Shown piece by piece: positions 24,930-33,576 of a stretch of 64,000 bases of DNA. A program made the translations under genes and the position numbers. The stretch covers positions 2,815,388 to 2,879,387 of the forward strand of contig AP019702.1 in assembly GCA_006739055.1 (NCBI GenBank), written 5' to 3'. Every line of letters starts with the position of its first letter. The stretch's first letter is position 1. Source of the stretch: Allostella vacuolata. Its GTDB lineage: Bacteria; Pseudomonadota; Alphaproteobacteria; ATCC43930; Allostellaceae. Below the pieces are notes generated by a model. That model ran no database searches and had not been told where the DNA came from. It saw only the letters and a program-made list of their open reading frames with translations.

Positions 24930-26111
24930 CTACCTGGCCAGGAAGGTCTTGATGGCCTCGCCGGCCTTGGCGATGGCCAGCACCCCGTCGAGGTGGCCGC
25001 CGTCGCCCTCGATCGTCACCGTCTCGACCGGGGTCCCGTTGGCCTGCAGGATGGCGGCCGCGCGCGCCGCCATGCGCGGCGGCAGGATCAGGTCGGACGA
25101 GGCGGGGATCAGCAGCGTCTTCGCCTTGACCGGCTTCAGCCCCTCCTCGAGCGAGGCCGCGTGGCCGGCCGAAAACAGCTGGTTGGCCTTGGCCAGGTAG
25201 AGGAAATGGTTGGCGTCGCTGGTCCGGGCGCGGGCGGCGGCGGCCTTGTTCAGGGTGTCCTCGATCGCGTAGCGGTTGGCCATGGCGTTGGCCGGGTCCT
25301 TCGCCGGGTCGGCCCATTTCCGGCCGAAGGCGCGCTCGGCCCAGCCGGCGGCGCGGGCATGCAGGGTGACGATCTTCAGGGCCAGCGCCAGCCCGTCGAC
25401 CGGTTCCGGCCCGCCATAATAGTCGCCGCCCTTCCAGTTCGGATCGAGGCGGATCGGCGACGCCCAGATGTCGAGCCAGCCGACCAGGAAGGCGTCCGCC
25501 TCGGCCCCGCCGATCACCGGGATGATGCGCTCGACCATCGCCGGGTGGGCGGCGGCCCACTCGAACGCCTGCAGGGCCCCCATCGAGGCGCCGACGACCG
25601 CGTGCAGGCGGCGGATGCCGAGCGATTCCAGCAGCGCCTTCTGCACCTCCACGAAGTCGCGCATGGTGACGACGGGGAAGCGCATGCCATAGGGCTTGCC
25701 GGTGTCCGGGTCGATCGAGGCGGGGCCGGTGGTGATCGTCCGCGGGTCCTTGGTCGACAGGTTGACCAGCGTGTCGGAGCTGATGACGAAGAAGCGGTCG
25801 GTGTCGATCGGCTTGCCCGCGCCGATGATCCCGTCCCAGTAGCCCGGCGCGGCGTCGCCGGCCGCGTACTTGCCGGCCGCGTGCGAGTTGCCGGAGAAGA
25901 AGTGGGTGACGAGGATGACGTTGTCGCGGGCGTCGTTGAGCTTGCCGTAGCTTTCCCAACCGACCTTGACGTCCTTGATTGTCCGGCCGCCCTGGGTCGT
26001 GTAGCTCGGCATCGAGAAGGTCTTCTTCTCGACGGTTCCGTCATAGGCCGCGGCGGGTGCAGCCATCGCCATGGCCAGCCCCAGGACCGCAATCCCGAAT
26101 GTGCGCAGCAT
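24930..26111 (-). CDS. Secreted MetX-like alpha/beta-hydrolase (putative esterase)
   Basis: The 393-residue protein has a signal peptide (RTFGIAVLGLAMAMAAPAAA) and the homoserine acetyltransferase-like alpha/beta fold: THFFSGNSHAAG, nucleophile Ser in VGASMGALQAFEWA, and terminal GDGGHLDG with the catalytic His. Export to the periplasm and lack of methionine genes nearby argue against methionine synthesis and for a hydrolase role of the MetX-like esterase group. Divergent from the TAXI-TRAP genes. Confidence 0.8.
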   Translation of the reverse strand: MLRTFGIAVLGLAMAMAAPAAAYDGTVEKKTFSMPSYTTQGGRTIKDVKVGWESYGKLNDARDNVILVTHFFSGNSHAAGKYAAGDAAPGYWDGIIGAGKPIDTDRFFVISSDTLVNLSTKDPRTITTGPASIDPDTGKPYGMRFPVVTMRDFVEVQKALLESLGIRRLHAVVGASMGALQAFEWAAAHPAMVERIIPVIGGAEADAFLVGWLDIWASPIRLDPNWKGGDYYGGPEPVDGLALALKIVTLHARAAGWAERAFGRKWADPAKDPANAMANRYAIEDTLNKAAAARARTSDANHFLYLAKANQLFSAGHAASLEEGLKPVKAKTLLIPASSDLILPPRMAARAAAILQANGTPVETVTIEGDGGHLDGVLAIAKAGEAIKTFLAR

Positions 26112-26201
26112 CGGCCTTTCTCCCTTTTCCGGCCGGCGCGCTGATGGCGCCGTTGCCGTGGCGGAGAGCCTAGCGGAATCGCATCCGGCCGTCCCGCAGG
26201 G

Positions 26202-26230
26202 TTGGCGATCCTGTCTGGAATCGCTATCAA
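26202..26230 (+). promoter_or_regulatory. Probable promoter of the TAXI-TRAP genes
   Basis: TTGGCG at 26202-26207 and TATCAA at 26225-26230 are 17 bases apart and lie 34 bases upstream of the TAXI gene start, which itself follows GGGAGGGAAG. Confidence 0.4.
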
Positions 26231-26263
26231 GTTCCCATCAATGCAATTGACGGGAGGGAAGCG

Positions 26264-27235
26264 ATGAAGAACTGGCAGGCGGGCATGCTGGCCGTGGCCC
26301 TGGTGGCGGGCCTTTCGAGCGCAGCCGGGGCGCAGACCGCGCGCCAACTCTCGATCGCGACCGGCGGGACCGGCGGCGTCTACTATCCGCTGGGCGGCGG
26401 GCTGGCCAACGTGCTGACCAAGCATGTCCCCGGCTGGGCGGCGACTGCCGAGGTGACCGGCGGCTCGGTCGACAACCTGAAGCTGGTCGGGGCCGAGCGG
26501 GCCGAGATCGCCTTCACCATGGCCGACGCGACGCTCGATGCCCATCGCGGCGTCGACAAGTTCTCGTCGGGCAAGCTCAACCTGATGTCGCTGGCGGTGC
26601 TCTACCCCAACCGCATGCATGTCGTGACCATCGACGGCACCGGCATCACCAGCATGAAGGACCTGAAGGGCAAGCGGGTCTCGACCGGCTCGCCCGGCAG
26701 CGCCACCGAGGTCATGGCCTTCCGCCTGATCGAGGCCGCCGGCCTCGACAAGGACAAGGACCTGCGGCGCGAGCGCCTCGGCGTCGCCGAATCGACCAAC
26801 GCCATCAAGGACCGCAAGATCGAGGCGTACTTCTGGGTCGGCGGCCTGCCGACCTCGGCGGTCACCGATCTGGGTGCCACCCCCGGCACCAAGCTGAAGC
26901 TGATCGACCATGACGACGCGATCGCGGCGATGAACAAGAAGTACGGCCCGCTCTATTCCAAGGGCATCATCCCGGCCAAGACCTATCCCGGCCAGGACAC
27001 CGACAACAAGCAGGCGAACGTCTGGAACATCCTGGTGGTGAACCAGAAGATGACCGACGACGTCGCCTACCAGGTGACCAAGATCCTGTTCGAGAAGAAG
27101 GACGAACTGGTCGCGGTCCACAAGGAAGCGCAGAGCTTCGATCTTGCCAACCAGAAGGTCGAGAACACGCCGGTCCCGTTCCATCCCGGCGCGCTGAAGT
27201 ACTACAACGAGAAGGGCATCAAGGTCGGGGGCTGA
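26264..27235 (+). CDS. TAXI-family TRAP transporter substrate-binding protein
   Basis: The 323-residue periplasmic protein has a signal peptide ending ASAAGAQT-like (SSAAGAQTA) and the TAXI hallmark SIATGGTGGVYYPLGGGLANVL, plus AERAEIAFTMADA. It captures an organic acid or amino acid for the fused TRAP permease downstream. TAXI proteins always work with a fused DctQM permease, as found here. Confidence 0.93.
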   Translation: MKNWQAGMLAVALVAGLSSAAGAQTARQLSIATGGTGGVYYPLGGGLANVLTKHVPGWAATAEVTGGSVDNLKLVGAERAEIAFTMADATLDAHRGVDKFSSGKLNLMSLAVLYPNRMHVVTIDGTGITSMKDLKGKRVSTGSPGSATEVMAFRLIEAAGLDKDKDLRRERLGVAESTNAIKDRKIEAYFWVGGLPTSAVTDLGATPGTKLKLIDHDDAIAAMNKKYGPLYSKGIIPAKTYPGQDTDNKQANVWNILVVNQKMTDDVAYQVTKILFEKKDELVAVHKEAQSFDLANQKVENTPVPFHPGALKYYNEKGIKVGG

Positions 27236-27260
27236 CACCTTCGATCGGTCCATCTGCCGG

Positions 27261-27288
27261 AGCCCGGTTCGTCGCAACGAACCGGGCT
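27261..27288 (+). terminator. Hairpin between TAXI and TRAP permease genes (attenuator-like)
   Basis: AGCCCGGTTCGT and ACGAACCGGGCT form a perfect 12-bp stem with a CGCA loop, followed by CTGTTCTTT. It lies 26 bases after the binding-protein stop. A leaky terminator or 3' stabiliser here would keep binding-protein mRNA in excess over permease mRNA, a common arrangement in importers. Confidence 0.7.
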
Positions 27289-27344
27289 CTGTTCTTTGGC
27301 CGGTGCGGCCGGTGATGCCAGGGCAATGCGGACGGGGAACGGAC

Positions 27345-29354
27345 ATGGCGAAGCGTGACGAGGGCGAGCCGCAGGTGGTGGCGCCGGCGGTGGACGAGGA
27401 AGCTCTCCGGAAGGCCGAGGAGTTCATCGAGCAGGAGGAGGGTGCGACCCATCGCCTGGGCGGCTGGGTCGGGCACGCGCTGACCGCGCTGGCGGTCGCC
27501 ATGTCGCTGTTCCATCTGTGGGCGGCCTACGACATCGTGCCCACGACCATCCTGCGGCCGGTCCATGTCGGCTTCGCCCTGGTCCTCATCTTCCTGCTGT
27601 TTCCGATCGCGCCCCGGTTCCGCAACCGCATCCAGCCCTGGGACCTGCTGCTGGCCGCCGCCGCCATCGCCACCATCTGGTACCTGATCCAGGGCGGCGA
27701 CGACCTGACCGACCGGGCCAGCCTGCCCAACACCACCGACCAGATTTACGGCGTCGTCTTCCTGCTGCTGGTCCTTGAGGCGACCCGGCGCTCGACCGGC
27801 TGGATCATGCCGGCGGTCGCGGTCGGCTTCGTCATCTATGCGCTGGTCGGGCCGTCGCTGCCGGCCCCCTGGACCCACCGCGGCTACCCGATCGACCGCC
27901 TGACGGGGCAGCTCTACATGACGCTGGAGGGCGTGTTCGGCACCGCGGTCGACGTCTCGTCCAGCCTCATCATCCTCTTCACCATCTTCGGCGCCGTGCT
28001 GCAGTTCACCGGCGCCGGCAAGTTCTTCATCGACTTCTCGTTCTCGCTGATGGGCGGGCGCCCGACCAGCGCGGGGCGCGCCGTCGTCCTGTCCTCGTTC
28101 CTGCTGGGCGGCCCGTCCGGCTCGGGCGTCGCCACCACCGTGACGCTGGGTTCGGTCGCCTATCCGATGCTGGCGCGGGCGGGCTACGGGCGCAACGACG
28201 CCGGCGGCCTGCTGGCGGCGGGCGGCCTGGGCGCCATCCTGTCGCCGCCGGTCCTGGGCGCGGCCGCCTTCCTGATCGCTGAGTTCCTGAAGATCTCGTA
28301 CCTCGAGGTCATCCGGATGGCGATCATCCCGACCTGCCTCTACTACCTGGCGCTGTTCGTCATGGTGGAGCTGGACGGGCGGCGCTTCGGCATGAACCAG
28401 GTGATGCTGGCCGAGCGCGAGAGCCTGTGGGCGCTCACCCGGCAGTACTGGTTCCACTTCACCTCGCTCGTCTCGATCATCGTCTTCATGCTGTGGGGCT
28501 TCTCGCCCGTGCTGGCAGTGTTCTGGTCGACGATCCTGGCCGGGCTGGTCAGCTTCCTGCGCCGGGAGACGGCCTTGACCCCGCCGCGCCTGATCCAGGC
28601 GCTGGCCGCGGGCTCGGTCGGCATGCTCAACGTCGCCGCCACCTGTGCCGCCGCCGGCATCATCGTCGGCGTGGTGACGCTGACCGGCCTCGGGCTGAAG
28701 TTCAGCGCCATCGCCATCGACATGGCGGGCGGCAGCCTGGCCCTGACCGCGCTCTTCACCGCGCTCATCGTCTGGATCGTCGGCCTGGCGGTGCCGGTCA
28801 CCGCGTCCTACATCATCTGCGCGGTGATCGCGGCCCCGGCGCTGACCAAGCTCGGCGTGCCGGACTATGCCGCGCACATGTTCATCTTCTACTACGCGGT
28901 CCTGTCCGAGGTCTCGCCTCCGACCGCCCTGTCGCCGTTCGCGGCCGCGGCGATCACCGGCGGCGACCCCTACAAGACGACGCTCCAGGCGTGGAAATAC
29001 ACCATGCCGGCCTTCCTGGTGCCGTTCGTCTTCGTCCTCGACCCGCTCGGCGTCGGCCTGCTGCTCGACGTCGCCAAGGCCGGCGGCTGGGTCGAAACCG
29101 TGTGGATCACGGTCACGACCACGGTCGGCATCGGTGTCCTGGCGGCCGCCGCCCAGCGCTGGATGCTGTCGCGGCTGTCGCTCCTGGAACTGGCGGTCGC
29201 CATCCTGTCCGGCGTCTTCCTGCTGTTCCCGGGCATCGTCGCCGGCCTGGCAGGCGACCTGCCGCTCGGCGACGTGAAGGGGGCGGGGCTCGCCATCTGC
29301 GCCGGGCTGCTGGCGCTGCAATGGGTGCGGCGGAGGGCGCTGCGCGCCGCCTGA
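27345..29354 (+). CDS. TRAP transporter fused small/large permease (DctQM type)
   Basis: The 669-residue membrane protein has a cytoplasmic N-terminus of about 50 residues (EEEG/acidic), four segments equivalent to DctQ (to about residue 180) and about 12-14 segments equivalent to DctM, including GPSGSGVATTVTLGSVAYPML and YYAVLSEVSPPTALSPFAA, both typical of fused TRAP permeases. ATG 27345 follows GGGGAAC and is preferred over an earlier in-frame ATG at 27315 that lacks a site. Uptake is driven by an ion gradient. Confidence 0.92.
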   Translation: MAKRDEGEPQVVAPAVDEEALRKAEEFIEQEEGATHRLGGWVGHALTALAVAMSLFHLWAAYDIVPTTILRPVHVGFALVLIFLLFPIAPRFRNRIQPWDLLLAAAAIATIWYLIQGGDDLTDRASLPNTTDQIYGVVFLLLVLEATRRSTGWIMPAVAVGFVIYALVGPSLPAPWTHRGYPIDRLTGQLYMTLEGVFGTAVDVSSSLIILFTIFGAVLQFTGAGKFFIDFSFSLMGGRPTSAGRAVVLSSFLLGGPSGSGVATTVTLGSVAYPMLARAGYGRNDAGGLLAAGGLGAILSPPVLGAAAFLIAEFLKISYLEVIRMAIIPTCLYYLALFVMVELDGRRFGMNQVMLAERESLWALTRQYWFHFTSLVSIIVFMLWGFSPVLAVFWSTILAGLVSFLRRETALTPPRLIQALAAGSVGMLNVAATCAAAGIIVGVVTLTGLGLKFSAIAIDMAGGSLALTALFTALIVWIVGLAVPVTASYIICAVIAAPALTKLGVPDYAAHMFIFYYAVLSEVSPPTALSPFAAAAITGGDPYKTTLQAWKYTMPAFLVPFVFVLDPLGVGLLLDVAKAGGWVETVWITVTTTVGIGVLAAAAQRWMLSRLSLLELAVAILSGVFLLFPGIVAGLAGDLPLGDVKGAGLAICAGLLALQWVRRRALRAA

Positions 29355-29416
29355 ACAGGGGGGCGGCCGCCTTCGGGGTTGGCGGCCGGCCCTTCGATGA
29401 CTAGATTATGACCATT

Positions 29417-29503
29417 GGCTGGGGTGCCGGGACGGACCAGCGCCGTGCCCGGCTGAGAAAACACCCATCGAACCTGATCTGGATCATGCCAGCGAAGGGA
29501 GCC
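29417..29503 (+). ncRNA. TPP (thi-box) riboswitch
   Basis: The conserved thi-box blocks are present in order: GGGGTGCC, GGCTGAGA at 29451-29458, ACCC, GAACCTGATCTGGATCATGCC at 29470-29490 and AGCGAAGGGA. GGCT at 29417-29420 can pair with AGCC at 29500-29503 as helix P1. The only ribosome-binding site for the following thiO (GAAGGGAG, 29494-29501) lies inside the aptamer, so thiamine pyrophosphate binding should hide it and block translation. Confidence 0.93.
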
Positions 29504-29508
29504 GGGCG

Positions 29509-30690
29509 ATTTCGGGCATTGCATCATCCTCTTCGGCGCCGGCCGTTTCTACGACGACCGTCCTCGTCATCGGGGCGGGCATCTGCGGCCTGGCCGCGGC
29601 GTGGCGCCTGGCCGCGGCCGGGCTGCGGGTGTCGGTCGTCGACAGCGGCGCGGTCGGCCACGGCGCCACCTGGGCGGCCGGCGGGATGCTGGCTGCGGCC
29701 CTGGAGGCCGAGCCGGGCGAGGAGGCCATGGTCGGCCTCGCCCGTTGGTCGCAGGCCCTGTGGCCGCTATGGGCGGAGCAGCTGGCGGCAGCCTCCGGCA
29801 TCGATGTGGCCTATCGCGGCGAGGGCACGCTGCAGGTCGCGTCGAACCGGGACGAGCTCGCGGCCCTGCACCACCGCTATCGCTACCTGAAGCGTCAGGG
29901 ACTGCCGGTCGAGTGGCGGGACTCGGGGCCGCTCCGCGACCTCGAGCCCGGCCTCAGCCCGGACATGCTGGGGGCGATCGTCAGCGCCGGCGACCATCAG
30001 GTCGATCCGCGCGCGGTGGTGCCGGCCCTGGCGGCGGCCGTCGCCGCGGCGGGCGGCCGGATCGAGGGGAACCGGGCGGTGGCCGCGATCGAGCCGGCCG
30101 ACCGCGGCTGGATCGTGCGGCTGGCGGACGGCGAGCACCGCGCCGCGGACCATGTGGTGCTGGCCGCGGGCGCCTGGTCCGCCGGCATCGCCGGATGGCC
30201 GACGCAGGCCCGCCCCCCGGTGCGACCGGCCAAGGGCCAGGCGCTGGTGCTGCAGATGGACCCGGTCCGGCCGCTGGTCCGTCACGTCGTCTGGGGTGCG
30301 GGCATCTACCTGGTCCCGCGGCTGGACGGCCGGCTCTATGTCGGCGCCACCGTCGAGGATCGCGGCTATGACCGGCAGCCGACCGCGGGTGGGGTCCTGT
30401 CGCTGCTGGAGGCGGCATGGCGCATCCTGCCCGGGATCGAGGAACTGCCGCTGGTCGAGTTGGTGACCGGCCTCAGGCCGCGCAGCCGCGACGACCTGCC
30501 GATGGTCGGGCCCGCGGGCGCGCCCGGATTGCACCTCGCCACCGGCCATCATCGCAACGGCATCCTGCTGGCGCCGGCCACCGCCGAGCTGGTGGCGGCC
30601 GGCATCCTGGGCGGCATGCCCGCAATCGACGCGTCGGCATTCGCCCCGGCGCGCTTCCATTCCCCGACGGAGGTCGCGGTCACGGCATGA
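29509..30690 (+). CDS. thiO: Glycine oxidase ThiO, probable non-canonical ATT start
   Basis: The protein (393 residues from ATT 29509) is an FAD-dependent glycine oxidase that makes the iminoglycine used with ThiS and ThiG for the thiazole moiety of thiamine. The FAD site [15 protein letters not shown] is encoded at about 29560-29604, and [14 protein letters not shown] and [15 protein letters not shown] near the C-terminus fit ThiO. No ATG, GTG or TTG exists in frame between the stop at 29398 and the FAD motif; the first GTG (29629) would remove it. ATT 29509 lies 7 bases after GAAGGGAG of the riboswitch and is the best start; ACG near 29554 is a weaker option. Its stop overlaps thiS. Confidence 0.85.
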   Translation: MSGIASSSSAPAVSTTTVLVIGAGICGLAAAWRLAAAGLRVSVVDSGAVGHGATWAAGGMLAAALEAEPGEEAMVGLARWSQALWPLWAEQLAAASGIDVAYRGEGTLQVASNRDELAALHHRYRYLKRQGLPVEWRDSGPLRDLEPGLSPDMLGAIVSAGDHQVDPRAVVPALAAAVAAAGGRIEGNRAVAAIEPADRGWIVRLADGEHRAADHVVLAAGAWSAGIAGWPTQARPPVRPAKGQALVLQMDPVRPLVRHVVWGAGIYLVPRLDGRLYVGATVEDRGYDRQPTAGGVLSLLEAAWRILPGIEELPLVELVTGLRPRSRDDLPMVGPAGAPGLHLATGHHRNGILLAPATAELVAAGILGGMPAIDASAFAPARFHSPTEVAVTA

Positions 30691-30893
30691 CGGGCATTCT
30701 GGTCAATGGCGAGCGCCACGCCTTTCCCGGCGGGTCGGTCGTCGAGCTTCTCCAGGTGATCGGCGTCGGCACCGACCGCCCGGGCATCGCGGTCGCCCGC
30801 AACGGCGAACTCGTGCGCCGCCGCGACTGGGCGGCGACGGCGCTGGCCGACGGCGACCAGGTGGAGATCGTCACCGCCCGGGGCGGGGGATGA
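30687..30893 (+). CDS. thiS: Sulfur carrier protein ThiS
   Basis: The 68-residue ubiquitin-like protein begins MTGILVNGE and ends in the Gly-Gly tail (TARGGG) that is adenylylated and thiocarboxylated to carry sulfur to ThiG. ATG 30687 overlaps the thiO stop by four bases and its own stop overlaps thiG, so the three genes are coupled under the riboswitch. Confidence 0.92.
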   Translation: MTGILVNGERHAFPGGSVVELLQVIGVGTDRPGIAVARNGELVRRRDWAATALADGDQVEIVTARGGG

Positions 30894-31669
30894 CCATGTT
30901 GAACGACGACGCTCTGGAGATCGCCGGCGAGCGCTTCCGCTCGCGCATCCTGGTCGGCACCGCGGGCTATCCGAGCCGCCAGGTGATGCTGGACGCGATC
31001 GCCGCCAGCGGGGCCGAGATCGTGACCGTGTCGCTGCGCCGGGTGTCGCTGGCGGGCGACACCGACGATCTGGTCGAGCTCCTGGCCGGCAAGCGGATCC
31101 TGCCCAACACCGCCGGCTGCAGCACCCGGCGGGACGCCTTGCTGACCGCCGAGCTGGGGCGGGAGGCGCTCGGCACCGACTGGGTCAAGCTGGAGCTGAT
31201 CGGCGACCGCGAGACGCTCTATCCCGATGCGGGCGAGCTGATCGCGACCGCGGCCGAGATGGTGCGCGAGGGCTACACGGTGCTGCCCTACGCGACCGAC
31301 GACCCGGTGGTCTGCCGGCGGCTGGCCGATGTCGGATGCGCGGCGGTGATGCCGCTCGGCTCGCCGATCGGGTCGGGCCTCGGCATCCTCAACCCGTTCA
31401 ACATCGCCCAGATCGTCCGCCGCAGCCCGGTGCCGGTGATCCTCGATGCCGGGATCGGCACCGCGTCGGACGCGACGCTGGCGATGGAGCTGGGCTGCGC
31501 GGCGGTCCTGCTCAACAGCGCCATCGCCAAGGCGCACGACCCGGTCGGGATGGCGCGGGCCATGGGCCTGGGCACGGCGGCGGGCCGGGCCGCGGCGCTG
31601 GCCGGGCGCATCCCGAAGCGCGGCTATGCCGAGGCGTCGAGCCCGCAGCTCGGCCTGATCGGCAGCTGA
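30890..31669 (+). CDS. thiG: Thiazole synthase ThiG
   Basis: The 259-residue TIM-barrel enzyme joins ThiS thiocarboxylate, iminoglycine and deoxyxylulose phosphate into thiazole phosphate. Family features: [12 protein letters not shown] at the N-terminus, [17 protein letters not shown] with the Schiff-base Lys, [13 protein letters not shown] and [13 protein letters not shown]. ThiE and ThiC are not in the window. It ends 4 bases before the convergent LprI-like gene. Confidence 0.95.
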   Translation: MTMLNDDALEIAGERFRSRILVGTAGYPSRQVMLDAIAASGAEIVTVSLRRVSLAGDTDDLVELLAGKRILPNTAGCSTRRDALLTAELGREALGTDWVKLELIGDRETLYPDAGELIATAAEMVREGYTVLPYATDDPVVCRRLADVGCAAVMPLGSPIGSGLGILNPFNIAQIVRRSPVPVILDAGIGTASDATLAMELGCAAVLLNSAIAKAHDPVGMARAMGLGTAAGRAAALAGRIPKRGYAEASSPQLGLIGS

Positions 31670-31673
31670 CGGC

Positions 31674-32540
31674 CTAGCCGCCGCAGCGTTCCGCCATCCG
31701 GCGATAGGCCTCGCCGAGGCCGTCGAGCGGCACCTGGAGCAGGGTGTCGATGAGACGGACGACCGCGAGCGTGTCGCCGGCGAGGATGGCGGGCAGGGCG
31801 GCGGCCTCCGTTCCCGGCGCTGCGACGATTCGCCCACCCGGCGCGACCACGGCTGCCAGCCGCTGCTGTCCGACCAGGAACACCACCCGGTCGCCCGGCA
31901 GGACGAGGTCCTGGTCCGCCGGGCCGGGCTGGAAGACCGGCACGCCCGGCTGGCCGGCGGCCGCGTCCGCGCGGCGCTCGATCGCGAATCGGCGGCCGTG
32001 CGGGCCGCCGCGCGAGACCGAGCAGGAGGCGCCATCCGTCCGGATCACCCAGGTCCCGGTCGCTCGCGGCACCGTCGGCTCGCGGGCGGCGGCAGGCGGA
32101 GGAGGGGCGGGCGGCGCGGCCGGAGGGCGCAGGGCGGCGATGCGCTCGGCGATCGCCGCCTGCACGCAGCGCGCGAGCGCGGGCGATGCCTCGGCTTCGC
32201 TCTCGCACTGCTGGCGCCGGCGCAGCCATGCCTGCTGCTCCTGGCGCACGGCCGTCCCGGCGTCGCCCGGCTGCGCGGCGAGGCGCGCGCGATAGAGCTC
32301 GGCCATCTGCCGGTCGGCAGCGGCGAGCGCGGCATCGGCGCAGATAGCCTTCTCCACGCGGCTGCGGGCCTTGGCGCAATCGAAGCTGGGGCCGGCGGGC
32401 GCCTGGGCCGACGCGCCGGCGGCCAGCAGGAGCAGGCCCGCGGCTAGCGCACCAGGCGCAACTTGGCCGCGAAGACGCGCAGCGCCTCGTCGAGGTTGCC
32501 GGCCTGGGCCAGTCGTTCCCGTCCGCTCATGACGATCCAT
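31674..32540 (-). CDS. Secreted LprI/DUF1311-like protein
   Basis: The product (288 residues from ATG 32540) carries a hydrophobic export segment (GALAAGLLLLAAGASAQA) about 30 residues in, then an LprI-type lysozyme-inhibitor-like domain with paired Cys: FDCAKARSRVEKAICADAAL ... QQCESEAEASPALARCVQ, followed by a Pro-rich linker and a second unknown domain of about 150 residues. The N-terminal part before the hydrophobic segment contains Arg-Arg, recalling a long or Tat-type leader. Start is uncertain because it overlaps the upstream DUF2794 gene by 97 bases. Periplasmic location is inferred. Confidence 0.65.
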   Translation of the reverse strand: MDRHERTGTTGPGRQPRRGAARLRGQVAPGALAAGLLLLAAGASAQAPAGPSFDCAKARSRVEKAICADAALAAADRQMAELYRARLAAQPGDAGTAVRQEQQAWLRRRQQCESEAEASPALARCVQAAIAERIAALRPPAAPPAPPPPAAAREPTVPRATGTWVIRTDGASCSVSRGGPHGRRFAIERRADAAAGQPGVPVFQPGPADQDLVLPGDRVVFLVGQQRLAAVVAPGGRIVAAPGTEAAALPAILAGDTLAVVRLIDTLLQVPLDGLGEAYRRMAERCGG

Positions 32541-32842
32541 GTGCTCTGTCCGTCCGTGCCGGGCGGGCCCTTGACGATGGCATAGAGCGGCCGCTCGTGG
32601 GTGTGTCGGTAGACGGAGAATACGGCCCTTCCGGGCGTGTGGTCGATGGCGTAGTCCCGCCACTCGCCGCTGCTGACGTGCCGGCTGTACAGGCCCAGCA
32701 GGCGGTTCAGCTCGCTGCGGTTGAAGTAGACCGGGCGCTGTCGCCCCCGGAAATCGGACAGGCGGAAAACGGTCGCTGCCGGTCGCGCCACGGAATGCCT
32801 CTGTCGGACCCTGGATCGATCCGCAGTGTTCCTCATTTTCAT
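32444..32842 (-). CDS. DUF2794-family protein
   Basis: The protein (132 residues from ATG 32842, or 130 from 32836) matches the DUF2794 family of alphaproteobacteria: FRLSDFRGRQRPVYFNRSELNRLLGLYSR, then GEWRDYAIDHTPGRAVFSVYRHTHERPLYAI and a terminal RERLAQAGNLDEALRVF. No membrane segment or known catalytic motif is seen; function is unknown. It is divergent from the YfgM-like gene with 83 bases between. Confidence 0.85.
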   Translation of the reverse strand: MKMRNTADRSRVRQRHSVARPAATVFRLSDFRGRQRPVYFNRSELNRLLGLYSRHVSSGEWRDYAIDHTPGRAVFSVYRHTHERPLYAIVKGPPGTDGQSTWIVMSGRERLAQAGNLDEALRVFAAKLRLVR

Positions 32843-32925
32843 CAAACCGTAAAGCGGGTGTGCGGTTTGCCTTTGCGGGGGGGTGTCGGTATGGTGCCGA
32901 TCGTTTTCCGGCCGGAGTGATCGGC

Positions 32926-33576
32926 GTGGCCGATATTTTTCAAGAAGTTGACGAAGATCTGCGGCGCGAACGGGCAGTGGTCCTGTGGCGTCGCTATGGC
33001 ATCTATGTCGCTGGAGTCGCCCTGGCTCTGGTGGCGGGCACGGCTGCCTGGTCGGGCTGGCGCTACTACGACACCAACCAGAAGCTCCAGGCGGGCGACC
33101 GCTTCACCCAGGCGATGCTGGCCGCGAACCAGGGCCAGACGGACGCGGCCGTGACGGGCTTCGCCGAGGTCGCCTCGGGCGGGGCGGCCGGTTATGCGGT
33201 GCTGTCGCGGATGCAGGCCGCGGCCCTGAAGGTGCGCGCGGGCGACCGCGCCGCGGCGGCCGGGATCTATGACGGCATCGCGGCGGATGCCGCGGTGCCG
33301 GAGACCTATCGCCAGGCGGCGCTGCTGCTGTCGGTCATGCAATCGGCCGACGCGGGCGATCCCAAGGCCCTGTCGGACCGGCTGGCGCCCCTGGCGGCGG
33401 ACGACAACCCCTGGCGCCACACGGCGCGCGAACTGCAGGCGGTCCTGGCCGTGCGGGCGAACGAGCCCGATCGTGCCCGGACCATCCTGGAGGCGCTGGC
33501 CAAGGACGCGGCCGCGCCGCAATCCCTGCGCACGCGCGCGGCCGAACTGGTCCGGGCACTCGGTGGCGGAGCATGA
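32926..33576 (+). CDS. YfgM-like tetratricopeptide membrane protein
   Basis: The 216-residue protein starts MADIFQEVDEDLRRERA, has one membrane segment at about residues 24-44 (YGIYVAGVALALVAGTAAW) and a TPR-like helical domain exposed to the periplasm. It corresponds to YfgM, which works with the SecYEG translocon and periplasmic chaperones. GTG 32926 lies 9 bases after GGAG. The next genes are bamB and der, the same order as in E. coli (yfgM-bamB-der). The stop overlaps the bamB start. Confidence 0.82.
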   Translation: MADIFQEVDEDLRRERAVVLWRRYGIYVAGVALALVAGTAAWSGWRYYDTNQKLQAGDRFTQAMLAANQGQTDAAVTGFAEVASGGAAGYAVLSRMQAAALKVRAGDRAAAAGIYDGIAADAAVPETYRQAALLLSVMQSADAGDPKALSDRLAPLAADDNPWRHTARELQAVLAVRANEPDRARTILEALAKDAAAPQSLRTRAAELVRALGGGA

